Assembly: GCA_949878425.1 (NCBI GenBank)
Contig: CATLAL010000024.1
Location: 1-38,926, forward strand
Direction of reading: 5' to 3'
Length of the DNA stretch: 38,926 bases
Origin: an uncultured Oscillospiraceae bacterium
GTDB lineage: Bacteria; Bacillota; Clostridia; Oscillospirales; Oscillospiraceae
In this document: piece by piece, positions 30,320 to 38,796 of the stretch
How the letters are laid out: the number at the start of each line of letters is the position of its first letter
Position numbering within the stretch: position 1 is the first letter of the stretch
The notes under the pieces: model-generated
Told to the model about the DNA's origin: nothing
Database searches by the model: none
What the model saw: only the letters and a program-made list of their open reading frames with translations
Made by a program: the position numbers and the translations under genes

Positions 30320-31147
30320 TCACGCCACGACCACAGGGGCCACCTTCCCGTTGCTGTGGATATCCACGATCAGCTTACGGGGGCACTTGGCGGCGCAGAT
30401 GCCGCAGGAGGTACACTTATCGTAGTCGATCCGGGCCACGTTGTTGTTCACCGTAATGGCGCCCGAGGGGCAGTTCTTCTCGCACAGGCGGCAGCCGATG
30501 CAGCTGACGGCGCAGTGGGCCTTGGCCTGGGCGCCCTTTTCGTGGTTGGCGCAGGGGAGCACGATGTCCACCGCGTAGGGCATGCTGACGATGACCTTCC
30601 TGGGGCAGACGGCGGCGCACTGCATGCAGCAGGTGCACTTCTCCCGGTCCACCTCCGCCACGCCCCGGGCGTTGATGTGGATGGCGTCGAACTTGCAGGC
30701 CGCCACGCAGGTCCCCCGGCCCAGACAGCCAAAGGCGCAGTCCAGGGTTCCGTTGCCCGCCACCTTCATGGCGGCCACACAGTCCTCCAGGCCCACATAC
30801 CGCTCAAACTTGTGGCCCGCCCGGTCGCCTCCGTTGCAGCGGACAAAAGCCACCCGGCGCTCCACCGCCTTCACCTCCACGCCCATCACGGCGGCAATCC
30901 GGCTGGTCTGCTCGCCGGAGCAGCTGGGGCAGGCGTTGACCGGGGCGGTCTTGGCCAGGATGGCCGCCGCACAGCCGGCACAGCCGGCGTAGCCGCAGCC
31001 GCCGCAGTTGGCCCCCGGCAGGCAGTCCTGAATCAGGGCCAGCCGGGGATCGGTCTTTACCTCAAACACCTTGGAGGCCACGGCCAGAAGCAGCCCGAAC
31101 ACACAGCCCAGGGCCCCCAGAACCATAACCGCATAGAAAATATTCAT
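30320..31147 (-). CDS. rnfB: Rnf complex subunit RnfB (iron-sulfur protein)
   Basis: This 275-aa subunit of the ferredoxin:NAD+ oxidoreductase has an N-terminal TM (residues 4-25). The 4Fe-4S domain CLPGANCGGCGYAGC follows, with Cys 42, 48, 51 and 56. Further clusters include CTCCMQCAAVCP, CIGCRLCEKNCP and CTSCGICAAKCP. RnfB accepts electrons from ferredoxin. ATG follows GAGGAGG. It is the last gene of the operon, as in clostridial rnfCDGEAB. A palindromic repeat follows its stop. Confidence 0.95.
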   Translation of the reverse strand: MNIFYAVMVLGALGCVFGLLLAVASKVFEVKTDPRLALIQDCLPGANCGGCGYAGCAGCAAAILAKTAPVNACPSCSGEQTSRIAAVMGVEVKAVERRVAFVRCNGGDRAGHKFERYVGLEDCVAAMKVAGNGTLDCAFGCLGRGTCVAACKFDAIHINARGVAEVDREKCTCCMQCAAVCPRKVIVSMPYAVDIVLPCANHEKGAQAKAHCAVSCIGCRLCEKNCPSGAITVNNNVARIDYDKCTSCGICAAKCPRKLIVDIHSNGKVAPVVVA

Positions 31148-31164
31148 TCTCTCTTACCTCCTCT

Positions 31165-31752
31165 TTACCAGGGGATCTGGAGCCCGGAAAAGCCCATGAA
31201 GCACAGGGCCATCAATCCGGCGGTAATTAGCGCAATGGGGAAGCCCCGAAAGGCCTTCGGCGGGTCGGAGAACTCCAGCCGCTCCCGGATGCTGGCAAAG
31301 AGCACAATGGCCAGCAGGAACCCCGCGCCGCCAGTGATGCCGTAGACCACGGACTCTATGAAGTTGTAGTTCTCCTGCACGTTCAGCAGCACCACGCCCA
31401 GCACCGCGCAGTTGGTGGTAATGAGGGGCAGGTACACCCCCAGGGCCTCGTAGAGGGTGGGGATGGACTTTTTCAGGAACATCTCCACAAACTGCACCAG
31501 GGCCGCGATTACCAGAATGAACGCCACGGTCTTCATGTACCCCAGACCCAGGGAGTCCAGCAGCAGGTTCACCGGGTAGCACAGCGCGGAGGCCAGGCCC
31601 ATAACGAAGATCACCGCGAAGCCCATGCCCACGGCGGTGTCCATCTTCTTGCTCACGCCCATAAAGGGGCAGATGCCCAAAAACTGGACCAGAATGAAGT
31701 TATTGACCAGGATCGCCCCCAGGGCGATGTCGAACAGTGTTGTCCACTCCAT
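31165..31752 (-). CDS. rnfA: Rnf complex membrane subunit RnfA
   Basis: This 195-aa six-TM subunit has the signature stretch [20 protein letters not shown] and the matching [17 protein letters not shown]. The paired Cys in these two half-helices bind the membrane 2Fe-2S centre shared with RnfE in the family. ATG at 31752 is chosen because GGGAGGT lies 9 bases before it; a GTG two codons earlier is too close to that site. It overlaps the end region of rnfE by none and precedes rnfB by 17 bases. Confidence 0.95.
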   Translation of the reverse strand: MEWTTLFDIALGAILVNNFILVQFLGICPFMGVSKKMDTAVGMGFAVIFVMGLASALCYPVNLLLDSLGLGYMKTVAFILVIAALVQFVEMFLKKSIPTLYEALGVYLPLITTNCAVLGVVLLNVQENYNFIESVVYGITGGAGFLLAIVLFASIRERLEFSDPPKAFRGFPIALITAGLMALCFMGFSGLQIPW

Positions 31753-31754
31753 TG

Positions 31755-32354
31755 TCACTTACCTCCCTTGGCCTTGTTCTGGATCCACTGCATCAGGGCG
31801 ATGAGCGCCCCCAGGGTCAGAAAGCCGCCCACGGGCAGGGCCATCATGGTGGCGGCGTAGTCCGCGGGAAAGACTCGGGCTCCCGCCAGGGAGCCGCTGC
31901 CCAGCAGCTCCCGGATGGCGCTCATCACCACCAGGACCACGGTGTAGCCCAGACCCTGGCAGATGCCGTCCACGGCGGCGGGCAGCACCTTGTTCTTGGA
32001 CGCGAAGGACTCCGCCCGGGCCAGGATGATGCAGTTGACCACGATCAGGGGGATAAATACCCCCAGACTCTCGGCGATGTCCGGCTGGTAGGCCTGGAGC
32101 AGGAGATCCACCATGGTAACAAAGCCCGCGATCACCACAATATAGGAGGCGATGCGGATCTGCTCGGGGATAATCTTCCGCAGCAGGGAGATAAAGACGT
32201 TGGAGAGGGTCAAAATCGCCGTCACGGACAGCCCCATGCCGATGCCGTTGGAGATGGTGGTGGTAATGGCCAGGGTGGAGCACATGCCCAGCAGCTGCAC
32301 CAGCACCGGGTTCTGGGTAATAAGCCCCTCTTTGAGCTGTTTGCCGATATTCAT
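31755..32354 (-). CDS. rnfE: Rnf complex membrane subunit RnfE
   Basis: This 199-aa multi-TM subunit is homologous to RnfA. Typical segments are [20 protein letters not shown] and [20 protein letters not shown], each with one conserved Cys in the helix break, plus [23 protein letters not shown] has GGAGGGG upstream and lies 4 bases after rnfG. Together with RnfA it forms the electron path across the membrane. Confidence 0.95.
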   Translation of the reverse strand: MNIGKQLKEGLITQNPVLVQLLGMCSTLAITTTISNGIGMGLSVTAILTLSNVFISLLRKIIPEQIRIASYIVVIAGFVTMVDLLLQAYQPDIAESLGVFIPLIVVNCIILARAESFASKNKVLPAAVDGICQGLGYTVVLVVMSAIRELLGSGSLAGARVFPADYAATMMALPVGGFLTLGALIALMQWIQNKAKGGK

Positions 32355-32358
32355 TCCG

Positions 32359-32994
32359 TTACCCCTCCTTCTTTACGGCCGCGTCCCGGTGGGCGAAGGC
32401 GTCCAGGGCCGTATTGACGCCGGCGGTGACGCCCTTGGAGCTGACCGTGGCGCCGGAGACGCCGTCAAAGCTGTTTGTCCCGGCGTTGACGGTAATCTCG
32501 CCCTTCTCGTGGCTCATGCCGGTGAAGCGGTCCAGAACCGCCTGGTCGCCGACCACCTTGGTGCCCAGGTTGGCGGTCTCGCTGTGCTTCGTGACGGATA
32601 CGCCGGTGACGGTTCCGTCCATGTCCACGCCCACCACCATCCGGATCACGCCCTGGGAGCCGTTGGCGGTGACCTCCGCCACGTATCCCACCAAAATCGC
32701 CTTGTCGCCGCCATTAAAATTGTAGGCGGCGTAGAAGGCGCTCACATTGGGCAGCTCCAGACTCAGCTCCTCATAGCTCTCCGCGGGGAGCACCCGGACC
32801 ATGGCGGCCCTGGTCTTTTCTGCCTGCATCTGGGTGATGATGGGCTCCGTGGCATAGTTGGTAATACCCAGCAGCAGCGCCACAACGGCGCAGATGCCCA
32901 GCAGCGTGCCCGTGAGCCTGCCGATGAACTTGGGGTCCATGGAGATGGCCGGCTGGGCCTTGGGGGCCGCCGGGGTCTTGGCTTCCTTGCTCAT
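32359..32994 (-). CDS. rnfG: Rnf complex flavoprotein subunit RnfG
   Basis: This 211-aa subunit has one N-terminal TM (LTGTLLGICAVVALLLGITN) and an extracytoplasmic FMN-binding domain. The covalent FMN attachment motif is FDGVSGATVSSKGV, where the Thr of SGAT carries the flavin by phosphoester bond in the family. ATG overlaps the rnfD stop (ATGA) with GGAGG upstream. The N-terminal cytoplasmic tail is rich in Ala, Pro and Lys. Confidence 0.94.
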   Translation of the reverse strand: MSKEAKTPAAPKAQPAISMDPKFIGRLTGTLLGICAVVALLLGITNYATEPIITQMQAEKTRAAMVRVLPAESYEELSLELPNVSAFYAAYNFNGGDKAILVGYVAEVTANGSQGVIRMVVGVDMDGTVTGVSVTKHSETANLGTKVVGDQAVLDRFTGMSHEKGEITVNAGTNSFDGVSGATVSSKGVTAGVNTALDAFAHRDAAVKKEG

Positions 32995-34034
32995 TTGCCG
33001 TCAACCTCCTTTTTTTCGGCCTTTGGGGCCTTTTTTACCTTGGGTACGCCGAAGCGGCTGGGGCGGACGTTCTTGTCGATCAGCCACACCATCAGATTCA
33101 TCACCAGAATGGCGTAGCACACGCCCTCGTTATAGGAGCCGAAGTATCGGATGAACACCGTAATGAGGCCGCAGCCCACGCCGAAGATCACCTGGCCCTT
33201 GTGGCTGACCGGGCTTGTAACATAGTCGGTGGCCATGAAGAAGGCCCCCAGCATCAGCCCGCCGCCCAGCAGGTTGTAGAGCATCCACATGAGGGGGTCG
33301 TTCCCTCGGGGGAAGAGAAAGGTCAGAAGAGCTACGGAGCCGATATAGCTGGCCGGGATGTACCAGGTGATCACCTTGCGGAGGATGAGGAACGCCCCGC
33401 CGATGAGCAGCATCAGGGCGCTCACCTCGCCCACGCATCCGCCGATGAGACCCACCAGCATCTTCGGCAGATCGTACATCTGCTGAAGGCCCGCCAAGTT
33501 GTTCTCGTGGAGCAGGGCCATCGGGGTGGGGTAGGTGACGGCGTCCGCCACCGTGCCGGGAAACAGGGTAGTCCACAGGGGCGGCGCGCTCCGGGGGCCC
33601 ACCCAGGTGGTCATCTCCCCGGCCCAGGAGAGCATGAAGGCCCGTGCCGCCAGGGCGGGGTTAAGGAAGTTCTTCCCCACGCCGCCGAAGAGCTGCTTGA
33701 CCACTACGATGGCGAAGAAGTCGCCAATGAGCAGGATCCAGTAGGGGATGGTCACCGGGCACACAAAGGCGATCAGCACGCCGGTGACGGCGGCGCTGAG
33801 GTCGCCCACGGTGCAGTTCTTCCGCAGCAGGACCCGGTAGAGCCACTCGAAGAACACGCAGCCCGCCGCGCTCACCAAGGTGTTGGCCAGGGCCCGCCAG
33901 CCGAAGTTGTAGACCGCGAAGCCCAGGGCCGGCACCATGGCGATGAGAACCTCCCCCATGATGTGGGCGGCGCTGTCCTTGGTGCGCAGGTGGGGAGAAG
34001 AGGATCCGATCAGATTCAATTCCTTGTAGTTCAC
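32991..34034 (-). CDS. rnfD: Rnf complex membrane flavoprotein subunit RnfD
   Basis: This 347-aa multi-TM subunit has SSPHLRTKDSAAHIMGEVLI at the start, KNFLNPALAARAFML in the middle, and FMATDYVTSPVSHKGQVIFG near the end. The segment DAVTYPTPMALL corresponds to the flavinylation region of the family, with the Thr before the second Pro as the likely FMN site (inferred). The GTG start lies 3 bases after rnfC, with GAGG 8 bases upstream. It overlaps rnfG by 4 bases. A Lys-rich C-terminus follows the last TM. Confidence 0.94.
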   Translation of the reverse strand: MNYKELNLIGSSSPHLRTKDSAAHIMGEVLIAMVPALGFAVYNFGWRALANTLVSAAGCVFFEWLYRVLLRKNCTVGDLSAAVTGVLIAFVCPVTIPYWILLIGDFFAIVVVKQLFGGVGKNFLNPALAARAFMLSWAGEMTTWVGPRSAPPLWTTLFPGTVADAVTYPTPMALLHENNLAGLQQMYDLPKMLVGLIGGCVGEVSALMLLIGGAFLILRKVITWYIPASYIGSVALLTFLFPRGNDPLMWMLYNLLGGGLMLGAFFMATDYVTSPVSHKGQVIFGVGCGLITVFIRYFGSYNEGVCYAILVMNLMVWLIDKNVRPSRFGVPKVKKAPKAEKKEVDGK

Positions 34035-34037
34035 CGC

Positions 34038-35408
34038 TCAAGCCTCCTTCTTCTCTTCAGCGGCCTTGGCCGCGGCCTCGGCGGCAGCCTTCGCGGCGGC
34101 CTTGGCGTTGTTGATCCTCTGCTTGCCCGCCCGGAAGGACTGCACCAGGTGGAGCCGGCCGGGGCAGATATAGGTGCACGCGCCGCACTCAATGCAGTCG
34201 AGGACGTTGGCCGCCTCCAGCTCCCGCAGCATGCCCGCCCGCTCATACTGGTACATAAAGACCGGCTGGAGCCGCATGGGGCATACGCTCATGCACTTGC
34301 CGCAGCGGATGCAGGCCGGGTGCTCCACCGTCCGCTCCTCGTCCTTACAGAAGGCCAGGATCGCGTTGGTCCCCTTGCCGATGGGCGCGTCCATATCGTA
34401 CTGGGCGTGTCCCATCATGGGGCCGCCCATAAGAATCTTAAAGGTCTTTTTATCCACGCCGCCGCAGGCGTCCAGCAGCTCGCAAATGGGCGTGCCGATG
34501 GGGCAGTAGAGATTCCTGGGCTCCTTGACGCCGGAGCCGGAGACCGTCACCACCCGGTGAGTGACGGGCCTGCCCTGGTAGACCGCCTGGTAGATGGCGG
34601 CGGCGGTGACCGCGTTGAACACCGCGCAGCCGATGGCGGCGGGCAGCGCCCCCGGAGGCACCTGCCGGCCGGTGATGGACTGGCACAGCTGCTTTTCCGC
34701 GCCCTGGGGGTAGCGGGTGTGGAGGATGTTGACCTCCGCCGGGGCCTTCTCCTCCTCGATCTTCAGGCGCAGCATCTCCGCGGCGTTAAGCTTGTTGTCC
34801 TCAATGGCGATGTGGACCTTGTCCACGCCGAAGAGCCGGGCCAGCACCTTCACCCCGCCCAGCACCTCGTCCGGATACTCCAGCAGCGTCCGGTGGTCGC
34901 TGGTAATATAGGGCTCGCACTCGCAGGCGTTGATGATCACCGTATCCACCTTGCCGATGCCAGAGGCGATCTTCACATGGGTTGGGAAGGTGGCCCCGCC
35001 CATGCCAACAATGCCGGCATTCTTCACCAGCTCCGTGATCTGCTCCGCCGGAAGGCTGTCCGGATTCGCCGGGGGGCGGATACTCGGGCAGGGCGTGTCG
35101 CTGAAGTCGTTTTCAATCACCACGCTCATCACCGGAACCCCGCTGAAATGGAGCCGGGGCTCCACCGCCGTCACCCTTCCGGAGATGCTGGCGTGGACCG
35201 GCGCGGACACAAAGGCCGCCGCCTCCCCCACCTGCTGCCCTACCGTCACATAGTCGCCCACCGCCACGCAGGGCTTGCAGGGCGCTCCGATATGCAGGGA
35301 CATGGGGATGACTACATGGGCGGGAGGCGGCAGGGTTTCAATGGGCTTCTTATTGGTGGCGGCCTTGTGGTCGCTGGGATGGATTCCGCCAAAGAAAGCT
35401 TGTGCCAT
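34038..35408 (-). CDS. rnfC: Rnf complex NADH-binding subunit RnfC
   Basis: This 456-aa peripheral subunit carries the NAD(H)/FMN site (NAGIVGMGGATFPTHVK, INACECEPYITSDHR) and two 4Fe-4S motifs, CIRCGKCMSVCP and CIECGACTYICP. An Ala/Lys/Glu-rich C-terminal helix follows. It passes electrons between ferredoxin-reduced subunits and NAD+. It is the first gene of the leftward rnf operon. The ATG follows GAGGTGAAGAT, and the leader has a 7-bp stem TTGGGCC/GGCCCAA near 35440. The Rnf pump suggests ion-gradient energy conservation on ferredoxin. Confidence 0.95.
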   Translation of the reverse strand: MAQAFFGGIHPSDHKAATNKKPIETLPPPAHVVIPMSLHIGAPCKPCVAVGDYVTVGQQVGEAAAFVSAPVHASISGRVTAVEPRLHFSGVPVMSVVIENDFSDTPCPSIRPPANPDSLPAEQITELVKNAGIVGMGGATFPTHVKIASGIGKVDTVIINACECEPYITSDHRTLLEYPDEVLGGVKVLARLFGVDKVHIAIEDNKLNAAEMLRLKIEEEKAPAEVNILHTRYPQGAEKQLCQSITGRQVPPGALPAAIGCAVFNAVTAAAIYQAVYQGRPVTHRVVTVSGSGVKEPRNLYCPIGTPICELLDACGGVDKKTFKILMGGPMMGHAQYDMDAPIGKGTNAILAFCKDEERTVEHPACIRCGKCMSVCPMRLQPVFMYQYERAGMLRELEAANVLDCIECGACTYICPGRLHLVQSFRAGKQRINNAKAAAKAAAEAAAKAAEEKKEA

Positions 35409-35502
35409 ATCTTCACCTCATTCTCGTTTCTCACTTGGGCCCGCCGGCCCAAACTTCCACATTCTCCATCATACTCCTCTCTTCCGCCGCTGTCCAGAAA
35501 AA

Positions 35503-35531
35503 TTTATAATTTCCAGGCGAAATTTGTTGAA
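35503..35531 (-). promoter_or_regulatory. Candidate promoter of the rnf operon
   Basis: On the minus strand TTCAAC (35526-35531), a 17-base spacer and TATAAA (35503-35508) lie ~95 bases before rnfC, in an A/T-rich patch. The -35 match is poor. Confidence 0.45.
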
Positions 35532-35592
35532 TTGAAGGGAAAATCTGTGAAAAGCTCGTTAATTTTATAACAAAACCTGTCCCTTTCTCCGC

Positions 35593-35621
35593 TTGCTTTT
35601 TCCTATGGATCATGCTATGAT
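35593..35621 (+). promoter_or_regulatory. Sigma-A promoter of the DUF975 gene
   Basis: TTGCTT (35593-35598), a 17-base spacer and TATGAT (35616-35621) lie 51 bases before the ATG at 35673. It is divergent from rnf. Confidence 0.7.
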
Positions 35622-35672
35622 GGGCTGGAAACTGTTCAGAACCCCTATTTTTTCCTTCGGAGGATGTTGGAT

Positions 35673-36416
35673 ATGAGAACGCGTGTCGAAATAAAGGCTG
35701 AGGCCAGAGGGCTCATCCAGACAGCTCGGGTCTCCCCCCTGCTGATGACCGCCATTCTGCTGGCGGTGAGCTTTTTGCTGGACCGGGTGGTGAGCCTGGT
35801 GGAGACCGGATCCCTCTTTTACAGCTACGCCTTTACAGAGGAGGAGATCTACCGGATCATGAACGGCGACTACCAGCTGCTGCTGGACTCCGTCTCCATA
35901 ACGCCTCAGGGCACCTTCTTCTCCATCCTGGTCTCCCTCTTCAATGTGGTCCTCTCCGGCGGCTACTACATCTACTGCATGGGCATCCGGCAACGGCAGA
36001 CCATGGGCTGTTCCTCCCTGCTGGACGGGCTCAGCGCGGCCGGGAAGCTGATCTGGTGCCACATCCTGATGTCCATCAAAATTTTCCTGTGGTCGCTGCT
36101 GTTCGTCGTCCCCGGCCTGGTGGCCATGTACCGCTACCGCTTCGCCATTTACAACGTCCTCACCGACGCCAGCCTCTCCGCCGGGGACGCGATCCGTCTC
36201 AGCTGCCGGCAGACCGACGGGATGAAGGGCAGCCTCTTTGTGCTGGATCTGAGCTTCCTTGGCTGGATCCTCCTCTCCGCGGTCCTCTCCGGACTCAGCG
36301 GCCCCATCATCGGCGCCCTCGTCCCCGTGGCCTTCAACCTCTGGCTGACCCCCTATCAGGTCCTCTCCGACCTAGGCTACTACGAGGAGAGCCAGCGGCT
36401 GATGGGCCGGGTGTAG
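35673..36416 (+). CDS. DUF975 family integral membrane protein
   Basis: This 247-aa membrane protein starts with a family-typical amphipathic segment (TRVEIKAEARGLIQ). About five TMs follow: PLLMTAILLAVSFLL, FFSILVSLFNVVLSGGYYIY, ILMSIKIFLWSLLFVVPGLV, LSFLGWILLSAVLSG and IIGALVPVAFNLWLTPYQ. The motif YRYRFAIYNVLTD after TM3 and the Cys-Arg-Gln-Thr-Asp loop are typical of DUF975. Function unknown. ATG at 35673 has GGAGG 9 bases upstream; an ATG three codons earlier abuts that site. It is the last intact gene before the decayed right end. Confidence 0.8.
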   Translation: MRTRVEIKAEARGLIQTARVSPLLMTAILLAVSFLLDRVVSLVETGSLFYSYAFTEEEIYRIMNGDYQLLLDSVSITPQGTFFSILVSLFNVVLSGGYYIYCMGIRQRQTMGCSSLLDGLSAAGKLIWCHILMSIKIFLWSLLFVVPGLVAMYRYRFAIYNVLTDASLSAGDAIRLSCRQTDGMKGSLFVLDLSFLGWILLSAVLSGLSGPIIGALVPVAFNLWLTPYQVLSDLGYYEESQRLMGRV

Positions 36417-36490
36417 GCGGCCGTCAGCCTTACCTTCTTTGAAAACGAGCAAAAGTTGGGCTCTGCCTAGATAGTGTCTACACAAGATAG

Positions 36491-36649
36491 CGGGACCTGC
36501 CTCCCGATTACGGGAAATGGGGCAGCGTGCATCAGAGATTCATCCGTTGGCGCAGGAAAGGCGTTTGGGAAAAACTCCTGGAAATTCTGATTGATGAACC
36601 GGATTATGAATGGCTGATGATCGATGCCAACCATATGAATGAGTTTTAA
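36491..36649 (+). pseudogene. IS5-type transposase fragment
   Basis: Reading frame 36491-36649 encodes 52 residues that include RDLPPDYGKWGSVHQRFIRW, then WEKLLEILIDEPDYEWLMID and AN. This is the conserved N-terminal-to-catalytic entry region of IS5-family DDE transposases, ending just past the first catalytic Asp. A stop (TAG, 36488-36490) stands where Trp of GAPWRD is expected. After IDAN the expected KVHPHAAG is replaced by HMNEF and a stop. Both ends are therefore broken. It has no start codon. The preceding 36417-36487 shows nothing recognisable. Confidence 0.8.
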
Positions 36650-36726
36650 TAGGAACACTGTAATATCAAGGCTTTTCGGAGCCAGCAACCACAAAAAAAT
36701 ATTATTTGAGCTATCACATTACGCAG

Positions 36727-36762
36727 AAAGCCGTCCGGCATGAAAAAACGGGCGGCTTTTTT
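36727..36762 (+). terminator. Rho-independent terminator
   Basis: Stem AAAGCCGTCCG / CGGGCGGCTTT (one G-U pair) has an 11-nt loop (36727-36737, 36749-36759) and is followed by a run of six T (36757-36762). It would end a rightward transcript whose gene is now missing; only the IS5 fragment precedes it. Confidence 0.75.
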
Positions 36763-36836
36763 GCGTGGATAGCCGGGAGGGAGGCGAAAAAATAGTAACA
36801 AACTTTTAGCACAAGATTTGTGCAACATTCACGAAA

Positions 36837-37571
36837 TCAAAAAAGGAGGTAACGAATGGCAGACGAAAAATTAAACGTGAGCCCGGAGGAAAATCCCCAG
36901 CCCATACGATTATTGATTCCTAAACCGTAGGGACCGACCTCATTTTCTATGGAGATTGAGATTGTCCGGGATGTAGCGCTGATGATACCATCTGTTATGC
37001 TGCCACTGAGTGTTCCGCCAGGATTGCCCACAGCATACACGGTCTCCGCCAGTTGTATTTTATCGCTGTCTCCCAGCACCGCCGTTTGCAGTCCTTCGGC
37101 CTCGATTTTCAGCACAGCAATATCCCCATCCTCATAGCTGCCCACCACGGTGGCCGTATACACCACTCCATCAGAAGTAGTAACTTGGATGGAATTAGCG
37201 CCTGAAATTACATGGGCGCAGGTCAGAATGTATCCGTCCTCACTGATAATTACACCGCTTCCCGCTCCACTGGAAATTTGCGGACCGAACCAGAAGTTGT
37301 TCACCGTCATTTTTTCTGTGGTGATAGACACTACCGTTGGGCTGATGGTCTTTGCCACTTCTACTGCCGGGGTTACGTTGCTCTCTGTACCAGATACATC
37401 AACCTTTTGAATCACGACCTTTTCTTCTTCCTGCAAGTTTGCAAGGCAGGAACCGAGATAGCCACAGGCCACTGCGATCACAGCAGCTAACAAAAGCGTC
37501 AAAAGTGTCGTGTGCGATTTTTTCTTGGGAGGCTCAATAGCGCTCTCATTCTGTACCTTGAAATCGTCCAT
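36837..37571 (-). pseudogene. HtrA/DegP-type membrane serine protease, 3'-truncated
   Basis: The frame encodes a cytoplasmic N-terminus, a TM (~22-44) and a trypsin-like domain with GSGVIISEDGYILTCAHVIS (His120) and YEDGDIAVLKI (Asp150). It proceeds to VYAVGNPGGTLSGSITDGII and SATSRTISISIENE. At about residue 212 (position ~36938) the family sequence ends. The catalytic Ser motif (GNSGGPL) and any PDZ domain are missing, and ~34 unrelated residues follow across the junction. The product cannot be an active protease. ATG at 37571 is chosen over GTG at 37580, which abuts AGGAGG. A/T content is higher than in the main block, as for its neighbours. Confidence 0.82.
36856..36930 (+). pseudogene. 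Truncated 5' end of an unidentified gene
   Basis: A strong AAAAAAGGAGG sits 6 bases before ATG, and the frame reads MADEKLNVSPEENPQP, then goes out of context and stops after 24 codons. The good ribosome binding site and hydrophilic start look like a true gene start cut by a junction at about 36904-36938. Beyond this the sequence is the 3' side of the oppositely oriented protease gene. The family is not recognised. Confidence 0.45.
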
Positions 37572-37677
37572 GATGTTCACTCCTCCTGGATGATATTAAT
37601 GTCTAAGTTTTGCACAGCTTTTAACTCGGAAAAGGATGCCCTCTCGTTTCGCCGCATTGACAGCTTATCACAGTTCA

Positions 37678-38265
37678 TCAGTCTTTGCAGACAGCCTGAC
37701 AATAAGCTGCGAGAGCCGGAATCAGCGTTTTGATCTCTTTGCCGGATGTGTTGACGCAGAGATCATACCCTTCTTTCGCTCCCCAGGGGATACTTGCCGC
37801 CAACTCGTGTTTTTTGACCCGGTTCTTGTCGATCTGCCGCATCCGGCGCTCCATCTCCGCCAGTGTAAAGTTCTCCTGCTCTGTGGCCCGCTCCTGACAA
37901 CGCTTGAGTTTGGATGCTCGGTCAGCATAGACAAAAATGCGAAGCGGATGCAGGTGGGCCAGTACCGTGTCCGCGCAGCGCCCGACAATTACGCAGTCGC
38001 CCTGCTGTGCCAATTTCTCAACGACCTTTTGCTGAGTGACAGCCACCATGATAGACTGCTCCATCACCTTATAGGGAATGGAAAAGCGCCGCCCAATCGT
38101 TGGCGGATACGCTACTTGCAGATCGCTTTCTGAAATGCGGGCCACATAGTCGCTATCTAGTCCGTTCTCCTTTGAGATCATTTCGATAATCGTGTGGTCA
38201 TAGCAAGGAATCTGGAGTGCCTCCGACAAGCGCTTTCCCAATTCCCGGCTAATCGTGATAATCAT
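37678..38265 (-). CDS. Cytidylate-kinase-like protein lacking the P-loop
   Basis: This 195-aa protein is of the cytidylate kinase-like family. Its N-terminus reads MIITISRELGKRLSEAL. Family members carry a glycine-rich loop (FGSGGRE type) between ITISRE and LGKRL. Here those ~7 residues are absent, consistent with a short in-frame deletion between two RE codon pairs. The rest is typical (IPCYDHTIIEMISKENGLD, GDCVIVGRCADTVLAHLHPL, RIFVYADRASKLKRC, YDLCVNTSGKEI). Without the P-loop, ATP binding should fail. ATG at 38265 has AAGGAGG 8 bases upstream. It follows the MATE fragment by 13 bases. Confidence 0.75.
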   Translation of the reverse strand: MIITISRELGKRLSEALQIPCYDHTIIEMISKENGLDSDYVARISESDLQVAYPPTIGRRFSIPYKVMEQSIMVAVTQQKVVEKLAQQGDCVIVGRCADTVLAHLHPLRIFVYADRASKLKRCQERATEQENFTLAEMERRMRQIDKNRVKKHELAASIPWGAKEGYDLCVNTSGKEIKTLIPALAAYCQAVCKD

Positions 38266-38278
38266 ATTCGTTTCCTCC

Positions 38279-38545
38279 TTATTTAAACTGAATGCCATTC
38301 CGCTCAGAGTGCTTTAGCAATACTGCCGCGATCACCAATACGATTGTTTCATATGTAAACATCGAAAGCCAGATCGCCCCATCCCCAAAGATACGGGGCA
38401 AAATTAAAATAATCGCCGAATTAAGGATTACACTCCTTAAAAGGCTGATGCCTGTGGAAAGGGCGGACCGTTCTGTGGAATACAGATAGGCCGAGATCAT
38501 GACATTGATTGCCATAACAATAAAGCCAAGGGAAGGAGTAAATAT
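38279..38545 (-). pseudogene. MATE efflux pump, C-terminal fragment
   Basis: About 88 residues match the C-terminal end of MATE-family multidrug exporters: LGFIVMAINVMISAYLYSTE, VILNSAIILILPRIFGDGAI, and the typical end LLKHSERNGIQFK. The preceding TMs are missing. Upstream the sequence changes at about 38545-38555 to a GldG-like fragment in another frame. An in-frame ATG at 38653 exists but the residues before ~38545 are not MATE-like. Confidence 0.75.
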
Positions 38546-38555
38546 CTGGTCCCTG

Positions 38556-38792
38556 CATAAAGATGTCGTTATAGCCGATAAAGCGGCTGCGCTCACCGCA
38601 CTCCACAACAAGGCTGTTGTTGTGGACCGTATCGTCTGTGTACTGCTCAGCAAAGGTTGGATAGACGTCCGGATTCTTTTTCACCACTGTAATATGGTCG
38701 GAGAGGCTGTCATATTTGCTCAACAGGTTTTCGATGACCTGGTTCTCCTCGCCGGACTGCACCACCCAATAGATGGTCACATCCTGATCCAA
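38556..38792 (-). pseudogene. GldG/ABC_transp_aux-like fragment
   Basis: A 79-residue stretch (DQDVTIYWVVQSGEENQVIE, SLSDHITVVKKNPDVYPTFA, TVHNNSLVVECGERSRFIGY, NDIFM) resembles the extracytoplasmic domain of GldG-like proteins paired with ABC-2 transporters. It begins and ends abruptly. On the 5' side unrelated sequence starts at ~38795; on the 3' side it meets the MATE fragment out of frame. It is therefore a remnant with two junctions within 250 bases. Confidence 0.65.
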
Positions 38793-38796
38793 GGCA

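Noticed and set aside
30320..35408. Nqr-type sodium pump instead of Rnf.
   Set aside because: Presence of RnfB with many Cys clusters and of the C-D-G-E-A-B order fits Rnf; no NqrF-like gene is present.
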